Shown here in pieces: positions 43,451 to 55,013 of a stretch of 64,000 nucleotides of DNA (position 1 is the first letter of the stretch; the number at the start of each line of letters is the position of its first letter). The stretch is from Phlebotomus papatasi (lineage: Eukaryota > Arthropoda > Insecta > Diptera > Psychodidae): NCBI RefSeq assembly GCF_024763615.1, contig NC_077224.1:19995078-20059077 (forward strand), given 5' to 3'. The notes beneath the pieces are model-generated. The model saw only the letters and a program-made list of their open reading frames with translations, was not told the DNA's origin and did not search any database. A program made the translations under genes and the position numbers.

Positions 43451-44400
43451 TGCTGAGCGACCATTCACAAAATGAGACTCTTCGGATGATGAGCACGTCG
43501 GTGGGTGGTCAAAATCGGAGTGTGCAACATTAGGGTTGAAAATTTATTGTTGAAAAACTCTCACATACAGCACCACCCCTTCGAGAGGCAAAATTCACCC
43601 ATTGATTCTTCAATAACATCCCTCCCGGGAAAATGTAATTAAGGAGTGAATCCATGAATTCTGTCAGAATGTTCTTTGCTATTTCTCCGTTTTTTTTTTA
43701 TTATTATTATTATCTCCAATGGCCTAAGGCAGAGATGCAAATATGTGCTCGATGGAAAATTTATTTAAAGGACAAGGAGCTTGAAAAAACATTGGGAGTA
43801 TGATAGGAATGTGAGCAATGAGGAATCTCTCTCGACTCAAGAGCCATGTGCACTCTGCAAATAAACGACACATAGGCTGATATTAAACATGGAATCTATG
43901 GCAGCTCTCTAAGGGGATGGATATTAAAAATCGCCTCGAATCAAATTGTCAAGTGCCACGTGACTGTGCACGTGCAGGGAGAAAGTTTTTCTTTACGGTG
44001 TTATCCGTTCCTGGGAACAAAACAAGGGGCGAGGTACTTTTTGTCATTTTTGTGTTATTGCACCGCAAACACTTGGGATTGAAGTTAATGGTGTCAATTT
44101 GACACGATATCGCAGCTGAATCGGATATTTTTTTTACATTTTAGAATAATTGAGCTTTTGACGATTTATAAGGCGATAAAAATCAGATGCAGGATACAAA
44201 TTGATAACCCTACAAACATTTTGTTACCAAATTAGAAAACTAACGTAAGAAAAATAATAACGTTCTTAATTATAATTATGTGAGAATGACATTTTCTTTA
44301 CGTTAAGTCTGAGATATATTTGTCTGGAATTTCTTAAGATTGATTTTAATTCAATGAATTAAACTATCTCTGCATTAATCTTATTCCTATTTTGACCATT
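43451..44400. other. unassigned; (TTA)n microsatellite
   Basis: A (TTA)n tract follows a T run at about 43690-43713. The 61-codon frame at 43917-44102 is unremarkable. No gene is recognised. Confidence 0.4.
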
Positions 44401-45400
44401 TATTAATATCTGTCAAATTATTTCATCTGACAGGTGTCAAATATATGTGTATTAAACTACATTATATCGGCTATGAATCGGAAATTGTTTATAATTTCCA
44501 CAACGGATAACAGAAGAATAAGACGAAATATTGATAGTCTTTGACAGTTAATTCTTTATTTAATTGTCTTTTGCTTTTGGACTTTTAACAGGATTTTAAA
44601 TCGTAGGGTGATGTGATAACTTTTTTTTCGATAGTATCGACTATCGATTGTGAAAAACTTTAACGATAGCTGCACTTCTTATAGCTAATTCAGTTTAGAA
44701 ATCACAATAAATGCCCTAACAATGCGAAAAAAGTCAACATTCGCTTAATTTAGCAGATACAAATTTATCGATACTGTCGACTCGTTAGTATCGAAAAGTT
44801 ATCATTCCACCCCTGTTTTCTTCTTTTACAATTTTTTAAACTATTGTCCTGTTTATACAGATATTTTTTTAGCTGGCATTAAATAATAATTTAGGAAGTA
44901 GAGTGACTTTCGATCGGTTTACCTTTACTAAATCGAAAGGGATGTGCACACAGTATTTGCACATATTAAAATTTAATGGAAATACTCAATAGCTGTCTTA
45001 GAATTACATTTAACAGCTGTCAAACATTTCTCCCGTTACTTGAAGTTTCAAGTAAATGGAAAATATACGTAATCAGTACCAATATTCAAATTTAGTGTGG
45101 AACTCAGCTAAAAAGAACAGAAGCTGTCAAAAAATTGTATTTGACAGCTGTCAATTTCTGCTCATGCTATTTGAAGTTTTGATCACGCGTTTTGATCCTT
45201 GTTTTCTTAGTCATGAAACATTATTGAAATTTTAAATGTTTATGATTTAAGCTATTTACTAATTGGTAATCTATATTGACAGTTGTCAATGGATTTCTAT
45301 ACCACAAATTTTAATTCTATTTCTGATTTCAGAACTTATTTCAATTTATTTTAACTAATTCGTGCTGTTTGTTAATTGTCTTTTTGACAGAAAGGCCTCC
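44401..45400. repeat. word-array region, TTGACAGCTGTCAA palindrome family
   Basis: Near-palindromic words occur at about 44426 (CTGACAGGTGTCAAAT), 44540, 45011 (AACAGCTGTCAAAC), 45122, 45142 (TTTGACAGCTGTCAAT), 45275 (TTGACAGTTGTCAATG) and 45385 (TTTTTGACAG). An unrelated hAT-like element (44604-44815) lies within. The same word occurs in the end of the MITE at 28171-28487. Confidence 0.5.
44604..44815. mobile_element. hAT-like MITE with TATCGA-rich arms (about 212 bp)
   Basis: The reverse complement of the right end is CAGGGGTGGAATGATAACTT, then TTCGATA. The left end is TAGGGTGATGTGATAACTTT, then TTTTTCGATAGTATCGA. CAGGGGTGG-type ends and the TATCGATA-rich subterminal region fit known hAT MITEs. 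The 8-bp target copies are no longer alike, so it is old. Confidence 0.65.
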
Positions 45401-45443
45401 GGTATGAAGTCAGCGGCAGGAGCAATGGATGCATATACTTAAG
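45391..45443 (+). other. candidate exon with splice consensus (53 nt)
   Basis: A pyrimidine-rich stretch ending in TTTTTGACAG (45381-45390) precedes AAAGGCCTCCGGTATGAAGT, and the segment ends in TTAAG followed by GTAAGTTTG (donor at 45444). GC content is well above the surroundings. One frame is open across it (GLRYEVSGRSNGCIYLR). Another gives KASGMKSAAGAMDAYT and then stops, which would suit a last or alternative coding exon. The acceptor overlaps a TTTGACAG word of the surrounding array, so the fit may be partly chance. The strand is inferred from the splice signals. The host gene is unknown. Confidence 0.35.
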
Positions 45444-46303
45444 GTAAGTTTGTTTTATTGTTTTTTTTTTCGAACCAGGGCTTGTGCATCAAAAAGCTCA
45501 AGTTTTGCCCATTGAATTTTTGATCAAGTTCCAAAAAGATGATTTTTCCATTAAAATATTTATATTAATTTTTTTTTAATGTAACTCTGCCCTAAACGCG
45601 TCCCTCAATTAGCAGATACCTTTTTTTTCAATCTTTCAGTACATGGAAAGCTCTTTAGAGGATCTTCTACTTACAAATGTGTTTTTCTTGAGGATTTTCT
45701 CTTAATATAAATTGTCTATTTTATGATGACCTATTTTTCACATTTTCATCAATTGCGAAATTTTAATCCTCTGATGAGAAAATAAGCTCTTACACGGGAA
45801 AAATGAAAATTTAAGTAGATTTGAAAAGTATAGAAGGACAGTCAGGCGTTTTAGAAATTTTTTTCTTGATGGCAATTTTAAAAGAAAAAAAATAGACAAA
45901 TAACCGAAATCTTCTGAATTTTTGGTAGTAAATGGCATATTGAGTCTTGTTGTGATATAAATTAGATAAGGGGTCAAACTGAAAGTGGATGAGGGAGTCT
46001 CGTGCTGGATTTGTATGCGATAGCCACAGAATGTGGTCTCCAAGAGCCATTAAGTGTTGCAACCAATGATGGAGAAACGATCATTTAATGGCTTGAATTT
46101 CTCATGGGAGAAATGATACTGAACATACTACTTGTCCCGTCTCTTATGGTTTCCCATTGATAATTTATCTTGCATTTTCCACTGTACATTTCGACGGCAA
46201 TGGTCCTTTTTCCCTTTTTTTCCCTCTCGCTATTTTCCCATCAGGATTTGTCCTGGGCCCAGCCAATTAGCCGTGGGAGGACTATAAAGGGAAATACTTG
46301 ATG
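45444..46303. other. unassigned spacer
   Basis: The frame 45738-46043 (minus) is AT-biased and domainless. Nothing is recognised. Confidence 0.4.
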
Positions 46304-46639
46304 TATTAGGTTGTCCAATAACAATTTGCCGTTTTTTTTTTAAAATTCAATTTGCAGTGTTTTCATTAATAAAAATGATAAATCAAAAATGTGGGTGTCC
46401 TTTCGTGATTCTGACAGAAAACCAAACCCTTCCTGTTGACTAATCCTGGGAGATCCAGATTAATGGCTTCCTTAATATGATGCTATTAGAATTCAGTTTT
46501 TGATTCAATTTGAGTATTTCATAGTAGTGATCCTCCCAAATTCACAACAAAACCTTCCTCACCATCTATTTAGACTTGGCTATCAATTGAGCCGTAACTA
46601 CGGTTCCCATCTACTACCGCTTTCAAACACAATTGTCAT

Positions 46640-47185
46640 AGGAACCCGATTAACACATTAAGTATTTATTAAGTTATTTAATAAGTACTTAGGTAAGTGA
46701 CTTAATATTAAGGAGTTTTAAAACATCCAACAGCCCAAAAATACAATAAATTGAGACAAAAATGTCAGTGCTATCAGACGAATACCAAAACTAATATGGC
46801 ATAACTCAGACTTAACGCTAAGTACTTATTTAAGGCATTTCTAAAAGTCCTTAATTAGGGTGAAAGAAATACCTATTGACACTTTAAGAACTCGTGTCAG
46901 GACCTATTGGACATTGACTTTATCGAGGTCCTACTGTATTACTAAGATTTTATTGGATGCATTAAATAAATTTCAATATTTTGACAAAAGTGTCAATAGA
47001 GGTTTCCTGACCAAGAAGTGTTCCTTCGACCCTACGTGGTTTGTGTCAAGATATGATATGTCAAAGTAATTTAACTCCTTCTATCTGTTAGTTAATGCGT
47101 CCATCGTATACTCTATCCTAATTAATGTCACTACTGTTGCGCAAAAACTTCCTTAATTAAGGACTTATTAAGGGCTTATTTTATT
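46640..47185. repeat. word-array region, CTTAATTAAGTACTTATTAA family
   Basis: Words such as TTAAGTATTTATTAAGTTAT, AATAAGTACTTAGGTAAG, GCTAAGTACTTATTTAAGGC, CCTTAATTAGGG and TTAATTAAGGACTTATTAAG cluster at both margins, in both orientations. Confidence 0.5.
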
Positions 47186-47312
47186 GCACTTGGACAAAGC
47201 TCTTTTTTAAGAGTATGGAAATGTTTTAAGCATTGTGCTAGTTACAACTTACATTTCCATTAAATAAAATCTGAGTATAAGTTTTCTAACGTTTTTAATC
47301 TGAGGGTTGATT

Positions 47313-47340
47313 ACCAATGCCAAGACGGCGATGGCCGCTG
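47313..47340 (+). mobile_element. fragment of the LINE 3' UTR
   Basis: ACCAATGCCAAGACGGCGAT GGCCGC matches the 3' UTR of the LINE at 53513-55013 (ACCAACGCTAAGACGGCGAT GGCCGC, minus strand) in all but two of about 26 bases. It indicates a second, short copy of the same retrotransposon. Confidence 0.6.
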
Positions 47341-47447
47341 TTGTTCAAACATGAATTACCGTCAAACCTGTATCTGTAGATTTATTTTCAAGAGCTTTTT
47401 CTTAAAAAACAAAAAAAAACGGCAACTTAATGTAGATCCGCCTAATA

Positions 47448-48458
47448 TTTTGATGTCCCATAAACTCTTTCTACCATGACCAAAAGACAATATACTCCCT
47501 TCTGTTTTTCAATTGAGAATTCAACCGAATTGATTTTGTCTGAAAATTCACCCTTGTCTTTTATCTACACCTTTCAGCAAAACACTGACTGAGACGCTCC
47601 AATCCACATTTTTCTAACGTTGGCTTTTGTGAAAGGAATATCGGCAATTTATCCATTTATCTATCTCAACAATTTTCACCATGTTGCTCCGGAAGAACAC
47701 CATTGAATTTTCCAAAGTCCAAATGCTCTTTTTTTTCCCTGGCTCCCCAAATGTGGTGCTACCTATATATTCCGTGCTATACCATCCAAACAATTTTCAT
47801 TTCGACAAATTTCCTCGACATTCTCCGGGAAAAACTTTCTCCATGTGTGATTCAAGAGGGTGCGAATGGTCTCCTTGAACAATTCCATCCTGTTGACAAA
47901 TTTTAAAGAGTGGTTTGGGGCATCTGAAGAAGTTTGAGAAATTGCTATCGATACCTATAGATTTAACTTTAGTGAATTCTTCTTTAAAGTCACATTGAAA
48001 GCTTTTGTTTATGGGATAATTTGAGTTTGTCTTCTGCAAATTTAAAGAATTTTTTTTTGTAAAAATTGATTTTATGAGGCCAAAGTTTTTTCTCACTCTT
48101 GTTGGAAGAGAAAGTGTTCTATAAAAAAGGAGTTTTTGATAAAATAGGGGAAATCGATTAGTTTCCATATGCTGTTTGTCAGTGGGTATAATTTGTGAAA
48201 AATTCTTTAACTAAATAAGACGGCGGTGGATGATGGAAACTACAAGTTACTCATGTTTTGCTTTTGTGAACAAGAAAAAACATTTTCATAATACAAGCTT
48301 AAGTACAATAAATAAATAAATAATGAAATTGCTGCACTAATAAATCGGTTTTGATCAATATTCCAAATAAAAAAAAAGTTCTAATTGTGCAATTTTGCTT
48401 CAGGCTAATTTAGTACATATTCCTCTTAAAAACAAAATAACATATTAAATCGATAGCG
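47448..48458. other. unassigned spacer
   Basis: The frames at 47681-47906 (plus) and 47797-48168 (minus) overlap on opposite strands and have no domain. Nothing is recognised. Confidence 0.4.
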
Positions 48459-48460
48459 TA

Positions 48461-48598
48461 AGGGAGACCGGGGCAAAATTATCCATGGATAGTATTAGGT
48501 CCTTTCCTATTTATTCAAATATTTATCACACATCATTTTACCTTTTATTATATGCAATGAAAAATTTTATTTGCTGGCTAATCTGCGCCGGTCTCCCC
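48461..48598. mobile_element. MITE, GGGAGACCGGGGCAAA ends (138 bp)
   Basis: TA is at 48459-48460 and 48599-48600. The left end is AGGGAGACCGGGGCAAAATT and the inverted right end is GGGGAGACCGGCGCAGATTA. It is the same end type as 12687-13596. It is non-coding. Confidence 0.85.
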
Positions 48599-48600
48599 TA

Positions 48601-51520
48601 TCTTAAGTCCTTTTATCGCAATTTAATATAACTTAATAAATTGAAAGTACCTTTGTTGGATGGGAAATTTTCATTCTTATTTGCTATTTAAAATGTCTTT
48701 ATACGAGTTCTTCGGTTTTTGTCTATTAAGAATAAAAGAAAACTCACGAGATAAACAACGTAGTATGAGAAATAAAAAGAATTTTTAAAAATTTATTTAT
48801 CGAACAAAAACTAAAACGTTTACGGTATATGGAATCCTCGACTAAAGAATTATTCAAGAAATTTTATATTTTATACTTTTTATAATGACATGTAATTAAG
48901 TCTCATAATTTTTTATAAGCACTTTTAAATTTGATGTCTCTTGAACCTGAATCAAAGTTCAAGAGATATACAACTGAACTACAATATTTTCTACCACATA
49001 TTTTAAAAGAATTTAAAAAAAAAAGAATTTTATGTCAAGGGGTAACTCATTTCGGGGAATTCGAGCCAATTCGGCCAGTGAACTCACAAGAAGCCCGGAA
49101 AACAAAGGAACAAGAGAACCAAGGAAAAAGTGTAGTATCTACGAAAGAGGTGCTGTGGAAAAAAAGCCTCTTGGAATAGTTTCGGAAAGGCAAGAACGTA
49201 TTAGAAACATTGTGTCCGAAATTCCACTCAATGTATCCGAACTTTCAAACAAAGCACTATCTATTATGTTTTCTAGTTATTTCTAAGTTTGCTAAAAATT
49301 TTTTATGGGGAAACCAAAACGATGAAATACTTTACAAGGTTCTAAATACTCTTGAAAAGGCAGTTACGAAAAATTTAAATGTGACTCAAAGCCTTGTCCG
49401 GAATTTGAAAGAGTTTCTGTTTCCGGAAGTGGTTTTAGAAATTTCTCCTTATTATATTTTCGGAATTCTTTCATTATTTTTTTTTAACAAATTTTCAACA
49501 TCACAATTTTTGAAAACATTAATTTTATTGTGCTTGTTGTTGAAAAATTTTTGTATGTTTCGAATGATCAATATTTGAATTAAAATGTATTAGGTAGAGT
49601 GAGACAATTTTATGTACTCGAAGAATTTTTTCAGACTCATATGGTAGACATTTCTGAACTGTATTCAATATAATAAAGTCTAGCTAGTACTTCTTAGGTA
49701 CTCATTATTTTAAAATATTCAGAACATTTTCCCATAGGGTAAAAGGTCCTAATTCAAAACCATTTCCAGACGCTTTCACTTTTACAGAAGATTTAACACA
49801 TTAGGTTCATATTTTTTCTGAGGAGAATTACAAAAAATTGCTTATTGACTCTTCTGGAATGTTACTGTTTTGTGAAAATTCTTTAGATATAATTCGAAAA
49901 CTTCTTAAATACAAGAAAAATACGAGAGTGTAAAATGCTTCTATTGGAAACATATTAATCCAAATGGAGACAAGGGAAAGTTTCTAATTGGAGACAAAAA
50001 GTGTAAGTGAAACCGCGACGAAAGGCTTCCAAAACCTTGTTGAGGTGCTCTTGAGTGCAGGATTTGTTCTTATTCCTGGCCTTTTCTCCTTTCCCATCTA
50101 AAACAATAGGAAAATCTCTCCAAAAAGATCATATTTTCCGGGTTTCCTATTGAAGCATTTGCAGATACTACCCCAAACTCCCCTATCAAGTGATTAACAC
50201 AAAGTGACAAGGTAAATTTAATTTTATGTTTACACAGGGAGCTTCTTATCCATTCAGAGGGCAAACGATTTCAGATATCGATTTTTGCTCTTGGAAAGAC
50301 CTCCCCAAAAAAATTGACTTATAGACTATCAAAGAACTGTTATTTACTCAACAAATAAAATTTTCTTATTTTCCAAGTGTATTTTCAATATGTTTGCATA
50401 AAGTTTTAGCATAAATTCATAATACTTGGAAAGTTAGGAAAAGTTTCATTGTTTGTCGCGTGCTCTAAAAAGTTTGGAAATTGATTTGATAATGATATAT
50501 ATTTTGGTATTTCACTCCAAAGTTATTGATTGTTTACATTTGAGTCAAACATTGGTTCATAATTTTAAAATAATGTGCTAATCCACTGATTTTACATAGT
50601 CACCACACATTGTGATTATCATAAATTTTCCATACCACCCCCATCTATGCCACCCTACTCAATCCCTAAGAGCTCCCATGTATTTGTGTGATCAATGTAA
50701 TGAGCTTCTGTTTTGCCAAACATTATATCGTTAGGATTGTATATGTATATATATGCTTTGTTTATGTACATAGTACCAGTGAATTGTTCAAGTGCTCTAG
50801 AGATGGGTTGTGTGCATAAATCGGCGTGAGCTTTTATTCATTTACATAATGAACTTAATCACCACAACGCCCTCCCCATTCGACAAAATCCATTCCACTC
50901 TCTCCTGCTACGTAGAAATATATATACCCTTTGGCCACATATTGAAAGACGAATACATTAACCACACTGTGAAATCAATATTTCACCATAATCTAAACAT
51001 TCTCTTGTTGAGCATGACAAATCCGTTTAAGGAGTTTCATGAGAGAGCATCTTGGAAATTCACGGTATCAGATTTTTGGTGGTTGTTTGGGGGTGAGTTT
51101 AATGTTTGAGAAAAGGAGCGAACTGCAGCAAAATTGCGCGTCAGAGATGTCAGCATTTGTCGTGGCGTTAAAAAGGGAATAAAAATGATATTAATAACTC
51201 AAACGTGACAAATTACCGGGGATGACGATAAAACGTGACGGTGTGTATGTTCAGAAGTGATGCGAATCAAGATGATGAGAAGGAAATGATCAAAAAAGTA
51301 TAGGAAAAAAAAAGTAGCACACCAGTCAGTTTCTCGTGAATACTTCCTGCCATAAGCACCAGTGTTTATTATTTCCTTTATGACTGATGCGACAGCATTT
51401 GCAGCAAAAAAAAAAGGATAAAATCTTTCCACTAGAATCCTTCCCAGGATCCGATGGATATCAATGAAATAAAATGGGCAAGGAATATTTTTATTTCCTC
51501 GTTAGCAAAGAAAAAGAGAT
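48601..51520. other. unassigned, no recognised gene
   Basis: Overlapping plus-strand frames at 48931-49286 and 49210-49578 (up to 122 codons) are the longest. Their composition (K, F, L, N rich) is that of AT-rich DNA and no domain is visible. I see no inverted-end elements. Confidence 0.35.
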
Positions 51521-51524
51521 TTTA

Positions 51525-51725
51525 GTTACTTACGAGAACGTTTTCGTGATAATAACGTAAAACTTACTATAAAAATTTCAATAAAAAGATGTTGTCATTG
51601 CCTGAAAATACGGTTTAATGTTTATTTTTTTGAGAAAGTTTAATACAAAAATTTTTTGAATCTGTGGAAAAGTTTCGTAAATATTACGTTATTATTACCA
51701 AGCATTGCTTTCGTGAACTGTAAAA
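51525..51725. mobile_element. MITE-like inverted pair with ATAATAACGTAA arms
   Basis: CTTACGAGAACGTTTTCGTG ATAATAACGTAA at the left pairs with the reverse complement of the right part (TTCACGAAAGCAATGCTTGG TAATAATAACGTAA). The boundaries are approximate. It is non-coding. Confidence 0.5.
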
Positions 51726-52789
51726 AAGTTCTTAAAAAAATAAACAGGAAGTAAAATAAATTTTTACATAAAAGGTTTTATACCGTCAGATTTGGGTTAT
51801 TAACTGATTTTATAGTATGGTAAAAAAATTCTACTTGGGTACTTAATATGACAAACCTTCAATAATTCGGACGTGAATATATACCATAAGCTCTAATTGA
51901 GCCTACAATTTGTCGCTCCTCTCTTTTGCATTCAGCATAAAAAAAATATGTACGATCTTGTAAAAGGCAAAGGGTTGAATGTTTTGCACATAATAATATT
52001 GCCAAAGAGACAGATACCGTTCTTCTTTTTTCCCAGGAAAATTGTGAAAATTCAAATTTCCCTGAGAATTTTTAATCAAACAGAATCACTCATAAATTTT
52101 CTCAGTAGATAATTGTGAATCAAAAGTTTCATGAAATTTAGGAAAGTGATGTATTTTTAAGGATGTTGCTCATTGGTACTTTAACTCTTTCAATTAAATT
52201 AAATTGCCTTTTGAAGTTTGGGATGATACACAGAAAGAATGAACCTAAATTTCAAGCATTTTAAAAGTTAGCAAAAGCTTTTAAGAATTAACCTATAATG
52301 ACTTAAAGTGGTATTTAATTAATCATATGACAAGGGGTGGGCAAAGCGTCTCAGTATTACGGAATGTTCAAACTAGTGGCTTAGATGCTATATCTCAAAT
52401 CTGCTTTTGTATAAATCACTCAAAAGATAGCTCAAAATAGTCGTCTAAATAAAATTGATTTTATGATAAAAATTACTTATCGGTTATAGATCGGTGTATG
52501 ACCGGTTCATAACCGATTGGAACCAATTCAATCTTGTAAGAAACTCCAAGACCTTTCCAATGAGCCAGAATATGACTCCATTCGGTTACTAAATGAGCTC
52601 TCTAGAGTCTTTTTAATCTTTGACCTCGAAAAACCATTATTAGTAATGAATAATGATTCAACGGTATTTTCGTAGTAGGATTGTCCGCCTAGGCAACCTC
52701 TAATACACATCCAAAAATAAAAGCATGATTTTGGACGAGAAGGGGAGAGGTGGGGAGAAAGTAAAGTGCATGTGAACAATCCTTGGGTC
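51726..52789. other. unassigned; small hairpin
   Basis: ATCGGTTAT and ATAACCGAT pair at about 52478-52518 around CCGGTTC-containing sequence. No gene is recognised. Confidence 0.4.
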
Positions 52790-52895
52790 AAGTTATGGTG
52801 GTCCCCGAAGGTCCCAAGTCTCTATCTCCAGCCGTTTACCTTCTAGAACTGGCGAAAGCCGGACGGACAAACGGACGGACGGGCGGACAAACAGC
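52790..52895 (-). repeat. GAGATATCGAC-core dispersed repeat, fragment, inverted
   Basis: A (GGAC)n-like tract (52861-52886) and, in reverse complement, AACGGCTGGAGATAGAGAC correspond to the (CCGT)n tract and core of the long copy at 10104-10830. Confidence 0.5.
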
Positions 52896-53286
52896 ATTGA
52901 ATTTTCATAAATCATTTGAAATGCGAAGATATGTTGAAAAAAGTGGTCCACGAGAAGATGAAAATTTTGAGGTGGGGAGTGAAAAAGATCGTGAGATTAT
53001 ACTCTGCTTTCTCTGTAGAGTTCGATCATTAAAATAATTTATATGGGGGGAAGTGGAACGAGAATTCTTAGAAATAGGGCTTTTTTCATCTTTCCTTTTT
53101 CTTAACATTTTCATAATGTAATTTAGTTTTACAATTGATTTGTAGGTCTAAATTAACCCACTATCAGGTTTAGTTCTATTTAAAATTAAGAAACAAGCCA
53201 TATTTCAAAAGTACCACATTACAAAGGTGTCCCACTACCCCTATTGCATATATTTATTCTGTCTTGGGTCTTATAGCATTACAGGA
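52896..53286. other. unassigned spacer
   Basis: Nothing recognised. Confidence 0.4.
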
Positions 53287-53450
53287 GTCCTGGGATTATG
53301 CACACTCCTAACTGTATGCAAATACTACAGCGTTCCTGTAAATTATTCCAGGGAAAACTCCTGCGCGTATGCAAATTTTCTGGGTTATAAAAGCCATTTT
53401 ACGCGGTTTTCCTCGGTCCCGAAAATGCGTATAATCTCGGAATCCCTTGT
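53287..53450. mobile_element. GGGATTATGCAC-family element, copy B
   Basis: CTGGGATTATGCACACTCC is followed by GCGTATGCAAATTTTCTGGG, GCCATTTTACGCGGTTTTCC and TCGGTCCCGAAAATGCGTAT, matching the blocks of 16866-17312. It is shorter and lacks the CCGGGATCG tandem. The frame 53227-53616 is read-through. Confidence 0.6.
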
Positions 53451-53512
53451 AGCACTTTCATGTTCAAACGGTTTTAGGTATAGGATTAACGTTTTCGGAT
53501 ATTTCAGTGATA

Positions 53513-55013
53513 GCAAATTATTTTTATTTTTTTTTTTTTATTTTTTATTTATTTATTTATTATCATCTCTCTATTTCTTTTTTGACCCACCCCCCGTGCG
53601 GCCATCGCCGTCTTAGCGTTGGTTCCAACCTACTCCGGGATGAAAACGATGGAAAATCCCTTCTCAGGTTGTATATTTTGTGATCATACATTTGCACGTA
53701 TGTCACTGAATGCGGAGGAGGGTATGCTCACAGAGACAGAGAGAGAAATTAAGAAAAAACCTAGCCATAGAGGCTGTTTGGCTTTCTATTTGACAGTCAG
53801 ACGAGCTACAAAATCTACATAAAAGTTCACTTGGTGTGGATTGGTACAGTTCGAAAACACTTTTAAACACAAGGTCACATCACACATACGTAGATTTCAG
53901 CATCCTTTCGACTTCCTCAGAGTCCGCAGCGTAGAGCCAGGACCTGACGATATCCAATGTCAGCACAGGAAAACGCGATGCCAAGTTGTTGACGATCAGG
54001 GGAGCCGAGAAGTTCACAGATCGTGCATATCCCACTGTTCTTGGCCTGGGCACCACACAGAGCTCCCTCCTTCTTCCCGAAGCTCTCACCCTGACAAAGA
54101 GGTGGCCATGACCGCTCCTGTCAAAGAACATTTCAGTAACCTTAAACAGGTAGAGATGTTGCACTGGCAAGACCTTCAGCTGCTGAAACAATGGCCGGGT
54201 ATGCTCCCTACTCCCCACATGAGACATCACTCTAATAGCAGACTTCTGAGCAACCTGAAGCCGCTTCATGTATGATTTGCAGGAATTTCCCCAGAAAACT
54301 ATGCCATACCGAAGTCTCGATTCTATTAGGGCAAAGTAAAATGACCTCACAAGGGGTGGCGCACATGAAGCCCGTAGGACATAAATTTGCCTTGTGACCT
54401 GCCTTACGGTAGTCTTTATTTTATCTACATGTGGCTGCCATGTTAATGCAGAGTCAAGGACAATTCCGAGATATTTGAACTGCGGGACCCGGTGAATGCC
54501 AATGCAATTCTGCAAACAGGCACCGATACCCCTGCAACAGTTTGGAGAGTGGCACACAAGATAGCGAAGTGTGGGGGACGGACGTCCAAAGTTCATGAGA
54601 ACGGTTTTTGTGCTCATCACCATTCCATGCGCGTCCAACCAAGCTCGAATGAGATCAAGGTCCTCAATCATTGCATCACAAACAATATTCTCGGAACTCC
54701 CAGAATAGAGCAGAGCCATGTCATCGGCATACGCAGTCATTGATCCATTTAGGCCACTCTCCAGTAGATCATTGACATATACAAGGAACAGCAATGGTCC
54801 GAGCACCGAACCCTGCGGAACACCAAAGTGACAAGGCAGTGGGTCACTTACGTATCCTCCACACATTCGCACCCGCTGCTCCCGTCCCACGAGATACGTC
54901 CTCAGCCAGCTCAACGGTACTCCCCGGAATCCCATTCTCTCCAGCTTGACCAATAGGAGTTCCTGATTCACAGAGTCAAAAGCCTTGGTGATGTCTATAA
55001 AGAGAGCAGCATT
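53513..55013 (-). mobile_element. 5'-truncated non-LTR retrotransposon (LINE)
   Basis: The element runs from the truncation point at about 55013, through the reverse-transcriptase frame (stop at 53880), a roughly 300-bp 3' UTR and a (TAAA)/A-rich tail (53513-53566 on the plus strand as T-rich sequence). 5' truncation with an A-rich 3' tail is the signature of target-primed reverse transcription. Clear target duplications could not be identified. A scrap of the same 3' UTR is at 47313-47340. Confidence 0.9.
53880..55013 (-). pseudogene. reverse transcriptase, C-terminal part of LINE ORF2 (5' truncated)
   Basis: About 377 residues remain, copying element RNA into DNA at a nicked genomic target. 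Visible in order are motif A (ALFIDITKAFDSVNQ, residues about 3-17), HFGVPQGSVLGPLLFLVYVN (about 62-81), the catalytic TAYADDMALLY (about 93-103), YLGIVLDSALTW (about 182-193), and a C-terminal thumb region ending near VERMLKSTYV. The frame is open without frameshifts from a stop three codons upstream of motif A to the TAG/TGA region at 53880. The usual N-terminal endonuclease and RT fingers are missing through 5' truncation. An ATG is absent at the cut; GTG at 54969-54971 is only an internal valine codon. The sequence belongs to the Jockey/CR1-like group of LINEs, but the exact clade is uncertain. The intact frame suggests a fairly recent insertion. Confidence 0.92.

Larger units (their letters stand above)
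46306..47445. mobile_element. mariner-ended non-autonomous element (1140 bp)
   Basis: TA is at 46304-46305 and 47446-47447. The left end TTAGGTTGTCCAATAACAAT, then TTGCCGTTTTTT, and the inverted right end TTAGGCGGATCTACATTAAG, then TTGCCGTTTTTT, fit mariner (TTAGGTTG...). The interior has no transposase. It contains a word array (46640-47185) and a LINE 3'-end scrap (47313-47340), so it has collected later insertions. Confidence 0.7.

Noticed and set aside
43690..43713. SINE tail without a SINE
   Set aside because: The (TTA)n tract follows a T-run and no SINE body precedes it; treated as a microsatellite.
47797..48168. 123-codon minus-strand frame
   Set aside because: It overlaps opposite-strand frames and has no known motif.
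49210..49578. 122-codon plus-strand frame with hydrophobic C-terminal part
   Set aside because: The hydrophobic stretch comes from T-rich DNA. No recognisable family and no coding bias.
53841..54275. 144-codon plus-strand frame
   Set aside because: It lies antisense to the reverse transcriptase and shows no domain; it is a shadow of the real frame.
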